Source: RUG705 sp934101175 | GTDB taxonomy: Bacteria; Bacillota_I; Bacilli_A; RF39; UBA660 | NCBI GenBank assembly: GCA_934101175.1 | Contig: CAKOQC010000005.1 | Coordinates: forward strand, 1 to 64,000 | Reading direction: 5' to 3' | DNA length: 64,000 nt | In this document: positions 17,308-25,954 of the stretch, piece after piece | Layout: the number at the start of each line of letters is the position of its first letter | How positions within the stretch are numbered: the stretch's first letter is position 1 | The notes under the pieces: model-generated | The model's input: the letters and a program-made list of their open reading frames with translations, nothing else | The model's database searches: none | What the model was told of the DNA's origin: nothing | Program-made: the position numbers and the translations under genes

Positions 17308-18471
17308 ATGAATGATTTAAAAGAAATTATGTTAAAAGAAAATTTAATTTATCCTGATGCAACACTTCCAAATATAATTGATGTTGTAAGAACGATTTAT
17401 ACTTATTGTGGTACTAATGAAAAGTTTATTATTAATGATTCAATTAAAAACAAAATACCAAATAAAAAGAATATCATTTTAATACTAGTAGATGGTATGG
17501 GCAGTAATCTTATTGATAGACTTCCTGCATCATCACTTCTTCGTAAACATAGAGTATTAGATATTAACGCGATTTTTCCTACTACAACAGGTTGTGTTCT
17601 TCCATCGATTGCTATGGCAAAATATCCTGCAACTCATGGAATTTATGGGTGGTATAGTTATAGTCCCGATTTAAACTTAAACTTCAAAACATTACAATTT
17701 CTAGATAGAGAAAGTCTAGAACCATTAGATATTAATCCAGATGAAATATTTAAGTATCCTTCAGTTATGGATAATTTAAAAAGAAAAACTCATACTATTT
17801 TTCCAGAAAATATTGTAAATAGTAAGTACTCTAGTTATGTAGCATCTGAAAATAAAAGAAAAAGTTATTCTTCTTATGAAGAAATTCCAGAGATGATTAC
17901 TAATATTCTAAAGGAAACATCTGAAAATTTTATTTATTTATATATACCAAATGTTGATACATGTGAGCATAAATATAGTCCATATGGTGAAGAAGTATCA
18001 TCTGAATTATCTAAAGTTGAAACTCTTATAGAAGAGATTGTAAACAAAATTGATGTTACAGATACAGAAATGATTATTACAGCAGATCATGGGCAATTAC
18101 CAATAAAAGAAGTAGTTACTATGGATTATGATAAATATCAAAAGTATTTTTATACGTTACCTACGATAGATTTTGGTACAGCTTCATATTTTATAAAGAA
18201 AGCTTATCAAAAAGAATTTGTTAAAGAGTTTAATAAAGATTATAAAGATAAAATGTATTTGTTTCCAACAGATGAATTATATAATCAAGGCTTTTTTGGA
18301 AATGAAAAGACTACTGTAGGAAGAGATGGCCTCGGAGAATATATCAGTATATGTAAACCAGGTATTACTTTTTTCAATGATCATATCACACCAGTCTCTA
18401 ATATTAAAGGTAATCATACTGGATTAGCTCAAGAAGAAATAAGAATACCTTTAATTATAATTGAAAAATAA
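17308..18471 (+). CDS. Alkaline phosphatase superfamily phosphodiesterase (nucleotide pyrophosphatase-like)
   Basis: 387 aa. The ATG at 17308 follows AGGTG. It has 'LVDGMGSN' (metal Asp, about residue 60), 'FPTTTGC' with the Thr nucleophile (about 89-91), 'YGWYSY', 'VDTCEHKY' with metal Asp and His, and 'TADHGQ' (about 258): the NPP-type phosphodiesterase arrangement, as in type I phosphodiesterase/nucleotide pyrophosphatase. Such enzymes cleave phosphodiester or pyrophosphate bonds of nucleotides. No signal peptide, so it is cytoplasmic. It starts 28 bp after the NADAR gene; whether it belongs to that module or to the resident DNA is open, but its codon use resembles the residents. Confidence 0.8.
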   Translation: MNDLKEIMLKENLIYPDATLPNIIDVVRTIYTYCGTNEKFIINDSIKNKIPNKKNIILILVDGMGSNLIDRLPASSLLRKHRVLDINAIFPTTTGCVLPSIAMAKYPATHGIYGWYSYSPDLNLNFKTLQFLDRESLEPLDINPDEIFKYPSVMDNLKRKTHTIFPENIVNSKYSSYVASENKRKSYSSYEEIPEMITNILKETSENFIYLYIPNVDTCEHKYSPYGEEVSSELSKVETLIEEIVNKIDVTDTEMIITADHGQLPIKEVVTMDYDKYQKYFYTLPTIDFGTASYFIKKAYQKEFVKEFNKDYKDKMYLFPTDELYNQGFFGNEKTTVGRDGLGEYISICKPGITFFNDHITPVSNIKGNHTGLAQEEIRIPLIIIEK

Positions 18472-18604
18472 AGGAAAATTATTACAGATATACTGTTATG
18501 TAAATAAAAAATGACATAATAAAATACAAACTATAAAAACAGAACAGAGAATAAAAAAACTTATTGATTAAGAATGAATATTTTAATAAGAAAGGAAAAA
18601 TAAA

Positions 18605-19141
18605 ATGAATAAAGGTACAGTCACTTTAGAAACAGAAAGACTAATATTAAGAAAAATTAAATTGTCAGATTATAATGATATATTTAATTGTTGGACCAGT
18701 GATTATAACGTAAGTAAATATGTTACGTGGAATCCTCACAAAACAAAAGAAGAAACAAAAAAATTAACAAATTACTGGGTAAATGATTATGATAACGATT
18801 ACAGTTATAGATGGTTAGTTGTATTAAAAAATACAAACGAAACTATTGGTATGATAGATGTTGTTGCTAAGAATTTGCAATACATGACAGCTGAAGTTGG
18901 CTATTGTTATGGCTCAAAGTTTTGGGGAAATGGCTATGCCACTGAAGCCCTAAAAATAGTTATAAATTATTTGCATAGTGAAGGATTCCATGTGGTATAT
19001 GCACAACATTTTAATTCTAATATAGCAAGTGGAAAAGTAATGAAAAAAGCTGGAATGGAATATGAAGGATTATTAAAATCTAGAGTTATTAATAAAGATG
19101 GCGAAAGAGAAGACGTTCGTATTTATTCATCAGTATTATAG
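18605..19141 (+). CDS. GNAT acetyltransferase (RimJ/RimL type)
   Basis: 178 aa, AGAAAGGAAA ribosome site. It starts 'LETERLILRKI' as in RimJ/RimL-like enzymes, and the acetyl-CoA loop reads 'FWGNGYATEALK' near residues 108-119. The end has 'MKKAGMEYEGLLKSR'. It probably N-acetylates a protein N-terminus or a small amine; the substrate is unknown. Related to the C-terminal half of the fusion at 21064. Confidence 0.88.
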   Translation: MNKGTVTLETERLILRKIKLSDYNDIFNCWTSDYNVSKYVTWNPHKTKEETKKLTNYWVNDYDNDYSYRWLVVLKNTNETIGMIDVVAKNLQYMTAEVGYCYGSKFWGNGYATEALKIVINYLHSEGFHVVYAQHFNSNIASGKVMKKAGMEYEGLLKSRVINKDGEREDVRIYSSVL

Positions 19142-19177
19142 ATATGTACGAAGCGAGTTTTATTGGAGGAATGAAAA

Positions 19178-19630
19178 ATGAAAACAATAGTAGCAGAAGT
19201 TTGTGTAAAAAAAGATAACAAGATACTAATGGTTGAGGAAAATCGAAAAGAGAAAAAAGGCAAATGGAATATGCCTGCAGGAAAAATTGAAGAAAATGAA
19301 GATATAGTAACAGCTGCTATAAGAGAAGTAAAGGAAGAAACAAATATAGATATAAATATCAAAGGACTTATATATATCGAAGAAAAAGTATCCTCTATTG
19401 GTCAATTATTAATATTGTATTTTCTTGGCGAATATGTATCTGGAGAAATTAGTTATGATAATGAAGAAATATCTAATGTTATGTGGATGACGCATGAAGA
19501 AATTAATAACCTAGGCATCGAAAACATAAGAGGTGGAAATACAATTAATAATGTAATTAAATTTTCAAATAAAGAAATTTTCACTCTAGATAGAATTATG
19601 ATAGAAAACGATTTGAAAAAATCATCTTAA
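19178..19630 (+). CDS. Nudix hydrolase (MutT-like)
   Basis: 150 aa, GGAGG at 19165-19169. The Nudix box lies at about residues 33-56, reading 'GKIEENED' then 'REVKEETN'; the last Gly is replaced by Asn, which is uncommon. It is 36 bp after the acetyltransferase. It may hydrolyse a nucleoside diphosphate compound. The 266 bp that follow contain no gene I can support. Confidence 0.85.
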   Translation: MKTIVAEVCVKKDNKILMVEENRKEKKGKWNMPAGKIEENEDIVTAAIREVKEETNIDINIKGLIYIEEKVSSIGQLLILYFLGEYVSGEISYDNEEISNVMWMTHEEINNLGIENIRGGNTINNVIKFSNKEIFTLDRIMIENDLKKSS

Positions 19631-19896
19631 AGCAAAAATATTTAGTCGGTACATTGTTATCGGCTTTTTAAATACACATTTTAATTACAAAAACAGTAAT
19701 TTTTCCTTTTATTTCAAGGCTTTTCATGATAGAATAAAGCTATAAGGAAATAGTTTCCACAAAAATAGCTTTTATAATAGACAAATAAATATAATTAACT
19801 GATAGTATATAAAATTTATAAACAAATACCCATTCATAAACATGATAACAATTTTTATTAAACATACTAGCAAACAAAATTATAAGGAGGTCACAC

Positions 19897-20952
19897 ATGA
19901 AAAATATTACCTTAATAGTACCAAAACTAGAAGATTATTATTATGAACAAAAATTAAATGAAGATCCATCTACTATGAACTATAATGCTGGCTATGATTT
20001 ACCTTTAAAAGGTTATCATTATGATACTGGATGCATTGATTTTCCTAAAACAGCTTGGAAAGAAAAATATCAAAAAAGAATAACTGAAAATAAATATTTT
20101 GCTTATATTAAAGATTGCACACTTGATAAATATGTTGGTACAGTAAATTATCAATATAATAAAGAAAATGGTCATTATGAATGTGGTATCATTATTGAGA
20201 AAACTTACCGCCATCAAGGATATGCTAAAGATGCCTTAAGACTACTTATGAAAGAAGCTAACCATAATCATATTGAATATCTTTATGATAATTTTGAATT
20301 AGATAGAGAAGATGCTTTAAAAGTATTTACATCATTAGGATTTGTAATAGATAAGAAAACTACTTGGAAAAAGTTTGGCACATATACAACTGGAATAATC
20401 CTAAAAGGAAACACTGCTAATTATCAAACTAATATCGAAAATATTAAAACTATCGAAGATGTCTTCATGTATATGAAAAATAATATTCGTTATGGTTGGT
20501 TAGACATAAATGCTTGCCTTCATATAGGCTCTATGAAAGGATTTCGTCGTTTATATCAAACTATGACTATTAAAGAAATTCTTGATACTGGTGTTGGTAC
20601 TTGTATCGACCAGGTAAAACTAATGAAGTATCTTTTAGATAAGATAAATATTCCTAATAAAATGTTTTGTACAAGAATATATGAACCAAATGATTTTGCT
20701 AATTTAGAAGCAGAAGAACACATGCATTGCTTTATTCTTTGCTATCAAGATAATAAAGTTTATCATATAGAACATCCTAATTGGTATAATCTAGGTATAC
20801 ATGAATATAAAGATGAAACAACTGCTATAAATACTATTAATGACTATTATATAGAACTATCTGGTGGAGTATCTAGACCACTTACAGAATTTTATGAAAT
20901 AAAAGATCATTTATCATTTAAAGAATTTAATAATTATATTAATAGTTTATAG
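19897..20952 (+). CDS. GNAT acetyltransferase - transglutaminase-like fusion protein
   Basis: 351 aa, AAGGAGG ribosome site. Residues 1 to about 155 form a GNAT domain with the acetyl-CoA loop 'TYRHQGYAKDAL' (about 104-115) and 'VFTSLGF'. Residues about 185-330 are transglutaminase/papain-like, with 'GVGTCIDQVKL' (Cys about 236), 'EHMHCFI' (His about 275) and 'HIEHPNW' (a Glu or His in place of the usual Asp). It has no signal peptide. The C-terminal half could act as an amidase or protease. GNAT plus transglutaminase-like in one chain is not an arrangement I know; the two catalytic assignments are from motifs only. Confidence 0.7.
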   Translation: MKNITLIVPKLEDYYYEQKLNEDPSTMNYNAGYDLPLKGYHYDTGCIDFPKTAWKEKYQKRITENKYFAYIKDCTLDKYVGTVNYQYNKENGHYECGIIIEKTYRHQGYAKDALRLLMKEANHNHIEYLYDNFELDREDALKVFTSLGFVIDKKTTWKKFGTYTTGIILKGNTANYQTNIENIKTIEDVFMYMKNNIRYGWLDINACLHIGSMKGFRRLYQTMTIKEILDTGVGTCIDQVKLMKYLLDKINIPNKMFCTRIYEPNDFANLEAEEHMHCFILCYQDNKVYHIEHPNWYNLGIHEYKDETTAINTINDYYIELSGGVSRPLTEFYEIKDHLSFKEFNNYINSL

Positions 20953-21063
20953 TTAAATTATATTAACAATTCTATAGTTAAATAAGATATAGAAATTAAT
21001 AAGTATATATTAAAAATATTATCATCAAGAAATTACAATTTATATTTGAAAGGAGTATTCACT

Positions 21064-22287
21064 ATGCGTATTAACTATCTTTTTAGTGGTCTAGATAAAG
21101 AAAAAGGCTTTACTGAAGAACAGAAAAATAATTTATTGAAAGATATTCCTAGTAATTCTACAATTACCTTTATTGCTACTACTTTTAATAATTATGAAAA
21201 GACTGACTATAACTTAAATAAAATAATTGATATGTTTACAAATATTAGTATCAATTTTAAAACTATTCACTTAATAGATTCAAGAATAGAAGAATCTACT
21301 ATGAAAGAGTATCTTAAAGAGTCAAACATTATCTTTCTAATGGGAGGAGATCCTGAAGAACAAATGGATAAAATCAATAAATACCATCTAACTTCTATTA
21401 TTAAGAATTTTTCTGGTATCATTCTCGGAGTAAGTGCTGGATCTATGAATCAAACTACTAATGTTATCTATTATGATGAAGATAAGGGTGAAAGACTAAT
21501 CAAGTATGAAGGACTAGGATTTCTTGATATAAACCTTTATCCTCATCTAGATTTCAATAATATACCATATCTAAAAGAAATATTTGAAGTAAGTAAATAT
21601 GGAAAAATAATTGCTCTTCCTAATGAGTCATTCATAAAAATAGTAAACAACCTTCCTGAGTATCATGGAGAATGTTATTATGTTGAAAATGGTACTATAG
21701 ATATACCTGGAGCTTCATACGAAAACATTAATCATCTAGGAACAGTTTCTCTAGAAACAGACCGTCTAATCTTAAGAAGAACTACCAAAGAAGATTTTAA
21801 AGAATTCTTCTATCTTCAATTAAATCCTCATCTAAGAAAATATCTTGGATCTACTAAACTAGGTAATAATTTAGAAAAAAATGAAAAGTTTTTTGATCCT
21901 GAAAAGTATCAAGACTTATCATACTATCGCTGGACTATTGAAACTAAAGATGAACATAAATTATTAGGAACTATCTATCTAAATATTCATGATGAAAAAG
22001 CCAAAACTGCCGGTATAGATTACTGGATTCGTGAAGATGAGTGGGGAAAAGGATATACTACCGAAGCTGCTAAGTGTATCTTAGACTTTGCCTTTAATAA
22101 TCTAGAACTAAATCGTATTGAATCATCAGGCTCTGTAAACAATCCTGGTACTTTAAAAGTAATGGAGAAAATTGGCCTAAATTATGAAGGTATTCGTAAA
22201 AATGCTTACTTCTATTACTATGGTGGTATTAGTGATATGGCCTATTATGGCTTAACTAAAGAGGAGTATCAAGAAAAATACAAATAA
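21064..22287 (+). CDS. Peptidase S51-like - GNAT fusion protein
   Basis: 407 aa. The ATG at 21064 follows AAAGGAG; the TTG at 21046 precedes that site. Residues 1 to about 222 resemble peptidase E/cyanophycinase (S51, class I GATase fold): 'IFLMGGDPEEQ' (about 91-101) and the nucleophile elbow 'GVSAGSM' (Ser about 124). Residues about 228-400 are a RimJ/RimL-type GNAT, with 'LETDRLILRR' and 'EWGKGYTTEAAK'. The family's separate members are usually single-domain, so the fusion would couple cleavage or hydrolysis with acetylation of a small substrate. The last codons overlap the next reading frame. Confidence 0.75.
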   Translation: MRINYLFSGLDKEKGFTEEQKNNLLKDIPSNSTITFIATTFNNYEKTDYNLNKIIDMFTNISINFKTIHLIDSRIEESTMKEYLKESNIIFLMGGDPEEQMDKINKYHLTSIIKNFSGIILGVSAGSMNQTTNVIYYDEDKGERLIKYEGLGFLDINLYPHLDFNNIPYLKEIFEVSKYGKIIALPNESFIKIVNNLPEYHGECYYVENGTIDIPGASYENINHLGTVSLETDRLILRRTTKEDFKEFFYLQLNPHLRKYLGSTKLGNNLEKNEKFFDPEKYQDLSYYRWTIETKDEHKLLGTIYLNIHDEKAKTAGIDYWIREDEWGKGYTTEAAKCILDFAFNNLELNRIESSGSVNNPGTLKVMEKIGLNYEGIRKNAYFYYYGGISDMAYYGLTKEEYQEKYK

Positions 22288-22760
22288 TTGAATATCAAGA
22301 AAAATATTTAGAAGATGTAAAAGATCTTTTAGTAGAATTAGAAGAATATATTCTTTCTATTGATAAAGATGAACTAGATCAACTTCACAAAGATTATCGT
22401 GATAAAATGGCTATTCTTGACCTAAAAGAAGTATATGATAATGAAGGTAAATGTTATTTAGCCATCGAAGATAATAAAGTAATTGGTCTTATCATGGGCT
22501 GTATTCCTAAGTATGATAAGTATGATTATCTTGATTATAAATGTCCAAAAAGAGGAGAAATAACAGAATTAATCATATCTAAAAATGCTAGATCAAAAGG
22601 CATTGGCCAAAAACTAATACAACAAATGGAAGCATATTTTAAAAAAGAAGGTTGTGAATATATTCATGTAGATGTATTTGCTTATAATGAAAATGCTATT
22701 AAATTTTATAGCAAATTATCTTATCATAGTCGCATGCATAATATGATTAAAAAAATTTAG
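22278..22760 (+). CDS. GNAT acetyltransferase with no canonical start codon
   Basis: About 160 aa from a proposed ATA start at 22278. The conventional ATG at 22407 would give 117 aa, has no ribosome site and would remove the first GNAT strand and helix. Upstream the frame is open back to a TAA at 22257 and encodes 'QIIEYQEKYLEDV' and 'LLVELEEYI', a normal GNAT N-terminus, but has no ATG, GTG or TTG. AGAGGAG at 22260-22266 lies 11 bases before ATA 22278; ATA 22284 and ATT 22287 are alternatives. The acetyl-CoA loop is 'ARSKGIGQKL'. It overlaps the end of the fusion gene by 10 bp, which suggests coupling. Alternatively the start codon was lost. Confidence 0.6.
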   Translation: MQIIEYQEKYLEDVKDLLVELEEYILSIDKDELDQLHKDYRDKMAILDLKEVYDNEGKCYLAIEDNKVIGLIMGCIPKYDKYDYLDYKCPKRGEITELIISKNARSKGIGQKLIQQMEAYFKKEGCEYIHVDVFAYNENAIKFYSKLSYHSRMHNMIKKI

Positions 22761-22843
22761 AATTCATTAAAATTTAAATGTAAGAAAAAACAGAAAAGAA
22801 ATGAAAATTATAATTTATAATAAAAATAAAGTAGGTGAATTAT

Positions 22844-23632
22844 ATGTCAAAAATAATAGCTATTGGTGGTGGCGAAAATGGTAGAGTTTTACCAAACGGT
22901 TCTAAAAAAGAATATGAAACATTTGCCATTGATAAAGAGATAGTATCTTTAACTAATAAGGAAAATCCTCACTTTTTATTCCTTGTTCATGCCCAACCAG
23001 ATTCAAAAGAAAGCCAAGAAAGTTATTTTCAAACTATGAAAAAAATATATAGTGATAAATTTAACTGTATATGTCAAGATTTAAAAACTTCTGAGTTATC
23101 AAATGATAAAGTTATCAAAGAAAAAATAGAATGGGCTGACATTATTTATGAAGGTGGTGGTGATACTGATAAAATGATTAGTCTTTGGAAGAAGACTGGT
23201 TTTGATAAGATTCTATATAAGGCATGGCAAGAAGGCAAAGTCATAAGTGGTATTTCAGCTGGAGCAGTATGCTGGTTTAATTCTTGTAATTCTGATAGTG
23301 CTAATGAACAAAATACTAAATTTTGCAGTGTTCCATGTCTAAATTGGATAGGTATTTATCTAACTCCTCATTGTAATGAACCCGGAAGATATGAATCAAG
23401 CATTCAAGAATTAAAGAAGAATAATCTAATTGGTATTATGTTAAGTAATTGCTCTGCTATAGAAATAGTTGATAATAAATATCGTATAATAACCAGTCCA
23501 TCTAAAAAAGTAAAAGAACCATATGCTATAAAAGCTTATTGGCTAAATGGTAGTTATTATGAGGAAAAGATTTCTATTAATGAAAAATATGAGTCATTAG
23601 ATAAATTATTAGAAAAAAATATAACGAAGTAA
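22844..23632 (+). CDS. Peptidase E (S51)-like protein
   Basis: 262 aa. The ATG at 22844 follows AGGTGA; the GTG at 22835 is part of that site. It begins 'IIAIGGGENGR', has 'IIYEGGGDTDKM' (about 99-110) and the Ser elbow 'GISAGAV' (Ser about 138), with a conserved His in 'TPHC'. S51 enzymes include dipeptidase E (Asp-X) and cyanophycinase; the length suggests the peptidase E branch. It is 11 bp from the nucleoside phosphorylase gene and probably shares its transcript. Confidence 0.8.
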   Translation: MSKIIAIGGGENGRVLPNGSKKEYETFAIDKEIVSLTNKENPHFLFLVHAQPDSKESQESYFQTMKKIYSDKFNCICQDLKTSELSNDKVIKEKIEWADIIYEGGGDTDKMISLWKKTGFDKILYKAWQEGKVISGISAGAVCWFNSCNSDSANEQNTKFCSVPCLNWIGIYLTPHCNEPGRYESSIQELKKNNLIGIMLSNCSAIEIVDNKYRIITSPSKKVKEPYAIKAYWLNGSYYEEKISINEKYESLDKLLEKNITK

Positions 23633-23643
23633 GGAGATATAAT

Positions 23644-24420
23644 ATGATATGTTATAGTAATGAAGAAGGCTTTATTAGACCTCAAGGTATTAAATTTAGA
23701 CCTAATCAAAATCCCAATATAATATTACCAGAAGTAGCCGTTGGAGTATTTTCAAGACATCTGTTTGAAAATATTATTCAAGAATTTAGTTGCCAAGAAG
23801 TAGGATATTTATCTTGTGCTAACTTTGAAAGAAATGTTTATGTTTTAGAATATCAGGGTATTAAAATAACTTTCTTTATGGCAGGTGTTGGAGCTCCTTT
23901 ATTATCTGGTGATATTGAAGAGTTAGCCCGTCAAGGAGTAAATAAATTTATTATTTTTGGTAATTGTGGTGTTCTAGATAATACCATTCCTGATTGTAGT
24001 ATTATCATTCCTACTAAAGGTTTTCGTGAAGAAGGGACAAGTTATCATTATGTAGAACCAAGTGATACTATTGATATAAATCCTAAATATCAAGAAGAAT
24101 TTATCCATATTCTAAATGAAAACGGTTATGATTACACTAAAGGTTATACTTGGACAACAGATGCTTTTTATCGTGAAACCAAAGAAAAAATAGAGTATTT
24201 TAAGGAACGTGGCGCCATTTGTGTAGAAATGGAAGGAACTGCCATTGCTGCAATATGTAAAAGACTATCTCTTGATTATTTTACATTCTATTATGCTGGT
24301 GATAGTCTTGATAGTGATGAGTGGGATAAAAGAAGTTTGAGTGGCCTAGTTAATTTTGAAAAGAAACAAAAAGTAAAAACTCTTGCTCTGGAATTAGCTC
24401 ATAAAATATCTAATAATTAA
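23644..24420 (+). CDS. Nucleoside phosphorylase (PNP/UDP family)
   Basis: 258 aa, AAGGAG ribosome site. It has 'FGNCGVLD' (phosphate loop, about 102-109), 'TTDAFYRET' and 'VEMEGTA' (about 197-203), the ribose-binding motif of NP-I phosphorylases. The Asp in 'AGDSLDSDEW' fits the base-binding position. It probably cleaves a purine or pyrimidine nucleoside. It is clearly a paralogue of the gene at 62872 and more distant from deoD at 40812. Confidence 0.85.
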   Translation: MICYSNEEGFIRPQGIKFRPNQNPNIILPEVAVGVFSRHLFENIIQEFSCQEVGYLSCANFERNVYVLEYQGIKITFFMAGVGAPLLSGDIEELARQGVNKFIIFGNCGVLDNTIPDCSIIIPTKGFREEGTSYHYVEPSDTIDINPKYQEEFIHILNENGYDYTKGYTWTTDAFYRETKEKIEYFKERGAICVEMEGTAIAAICKRLSLDYFTFYYAGDSLDSDEWDKRSLSGLVNFEKKQKVKTLALELAHKISNN

Positions 24421-24440
24421 TTACAATATGGAGGTAAAAT

Positions 24441-24956
24441 ATGTCAAAATTTACTTGTAAAATAGCACCACTTTCTGATATAGAAAAAAGATGGGATACA
24501 TTAATAAAAAATCATCCTGATAATCCTAGTTGGCCTATTTGGAAAAATAACACTATTACAAACAACCAAAATAGTTATCGTATCAGCTATTACGGATACT
24601 TAGATGGAGTAATAATAACGGAAGCTACAGCTATTATAAATCCCTTAGATACTGCTATTCTTAATACTGAAGGTATAATTTCAAAAGATATGGCTTATCT
24701 TACCGCTTTTAGGACAGACTCTAAATACCAAAATCAAGGGTATTTTAGCAAACTATATAAATATATGGAGAAAGATTTAAAGAGTAAAGGCTTTACAAAA
24801 CTATCCTTAGGAGTAGAACCTCAAGAAGTAAAAAATATTCAAATATATTTTAAGTATGGTTTCACTAATTATATTAAAACTGCTACCGAAACTTATCCTA
24901 ATGGTGAAACTATAATCGTTAATTATTATTATAAAGAAATAAATAAAGGAGTGTGA
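24441..24956 (+). CDS. GNAT acetyltransferase
   Basis: 171 aa, GGAGG at 24430-24434. 'AFRTDSKYQNQGYFSKLYKYM' splits into the GNAT strand and an acetyl-CoA loop 'KYQNQGYFSKL' near residues 95-105, followed by 'IYFKYGF'. The canonical Q/R-x2-G-x-G/A has lost its second Gly (Y in its place), seen in several GNATs. Substrate unknown. It ends with TGA at 24954-24956, which supports the standard code. The next gene starts 6 bp downstream. Confidence 0.78.
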   Translation: MSKFTCKIAPLSDIEKRWDTLIKNHPDNPSWPIWKNNTITNNQNSYRISYYGYLDGVIITEATAIINPLDTAILNTEGIISKDMAYLTAFRTDSKYQNQGYFSKLYKYMEKDLKSKGFTKLSLGVEPQEVKNIQIYFKYGFTNYIKTATETYPNGETIIVNYYYKEINKGV

Positions 24957-24962
24957 AAATTT

Positions 24963-25517
24963 ATGAAAAAAATAACTTATGTTACTGGTAACTGGGCCAA
25001 AATTAATAGTGCCAGACAAATTTTAGAACCACTTGGTTTTACTGTAGATAATATCAAAATGGAAACTGTAGAAATACAAGCCGATGATGTCGAAGATGTT
25101 GCTAAATATTCTGCTACTTGGGCTTGTCAAAAATTAAATTGTCCTGTTTTAAAGAATGATTCAGGTTTATTTGTAGAAGCTCTAAATGGCTTTCCCGGAG
25201 TATATACTCATTATGTAGATGATACTCTAGGTGAAGATGGCCTTCTAAAACTACTAGAAGGAGTAGAAAATCGTAAAGCCTATTTTAAAGAAGTTCTTGC
25301 TTATTGTGAACCTGGTAAAGAGCCTGTAACCTTCATAGGTATAACTAAAGGTACTATCGCTAAAACAAAATCAGGAACTTATGGCTGGAGTTGGGACTTT
25401 ATCTTTATTCCAGATGGTGAAACTCAAACTCTTGGATGTTTTCCAGATAATGAAAGATGGAAATTCTGGTCATTAGAGTCATATGAAAAATTAGCTAAAT
25501 ATTTAGAAGAAAAATAG
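24963..25517 (+). CDS. Ham1/RdgB-like nucleoside triphosphate pyrophosphatase, divergent
   Basis: 184 aa, AAAGGAG ribosome site inside the end of the GNAT gene. 'YVTGNWAKI' (usual TGNxxK) and 'NDSGLFVEALNGFPGVYTHY' identify the Ham1 family; the latter is closer to the archaeal/eukaryotic ITPase style. The first Asp of DDSGL is Asn, and the C-terminal 'SHR' base-recognition motif is missing, replaced by 'NERWKFWS'. The family removes dITP and XTP from the nucleotide pool. The changes suggest a different base or substrate. Confidence 0.8.
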   Translation: MKKITYVTGNWAKINSARQILEPLGFTVDNIKMETVEIQADDVEDVAKYSATWACQKLNCPVLKNDSGLFVEALNGFPGVYTHYVDDTLGEDGLLKLLEGVENRKAYFKEVLAYCEPGKEPVTFIGITKGTIAKTKSGTYGWSWDFIFIPDGETQTLGCFPDNERWKFWSLESYEKLAKYLEEK

Positions 25518-25526
25518 AGGAAAAAT

Positions 25527-25940
25527 ATGAATAAGAGAGAAAATGCTAGAGCAATAATTATTAAAGATAATGAGTTGTTAACAATTTTTAGAAGGAAAAA
25601 GACTAAAGAAGGAACAAAAGAATATTATGTTATTCCCGGTGGTGGAGTAGAAGATGGTGAAACTTTAGCAGATACTGTTAAAAGAGAGCTTCAAGAGGAA
25701 TTAGGTATCTCTATTGAAGTAGGCAATTTCCTAACTCAAGTTATTTCAGATACCACAATAAGTAATTTCTTTGAATGTAAAATTTTATCTGGGACACCGA
25801 AAATCGGTGGTGAAGAATTAGAACGTATGAATATAGATAACTATTATGAAGTAAGATTTATACCATTTGAAAAGCTTGATAGTTTAAATCTTATGCCACC
25901 AGAAATAAAAACATATATAATAAAAGAGTATTTAAAATAA
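25527..25940 (+). CDS. Nudix hydrolase
   Basis: 137 aa, AGAGG eight bases before the ATG. The Nudix box at about residues 37-60 reads 'GGGVEDGETLAD' then 'RELQEELG' and matches the consensus fully. Short single-domain MutT-like enzyme, between two Ham1-like genes (9 and 14 bp spacing), which suggests a joint role in nucleotide pool cleaning. Confidence 0.88.
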   Translation: MNKRENARAIIIKDNELLTIFRRKKTKEGTKEYYVIPGGGVEDGETLADTVKRELQEELGISIEVGNFLTQVISDTTISNFFECKILSGTPKIGGEELERMNIDNYYEVRFIPFEKLDSLNLMPPEIKTYIIKEYLK

Positions 25941-25954
25941 AGGAAAGTGAATTT

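Noticed and set aside
19631..19680. Terminator after the Nudix gene at 19178
   Set aside because: GTCGG and TCGGC are a direct, not an inverted, repeat; no stem can form.
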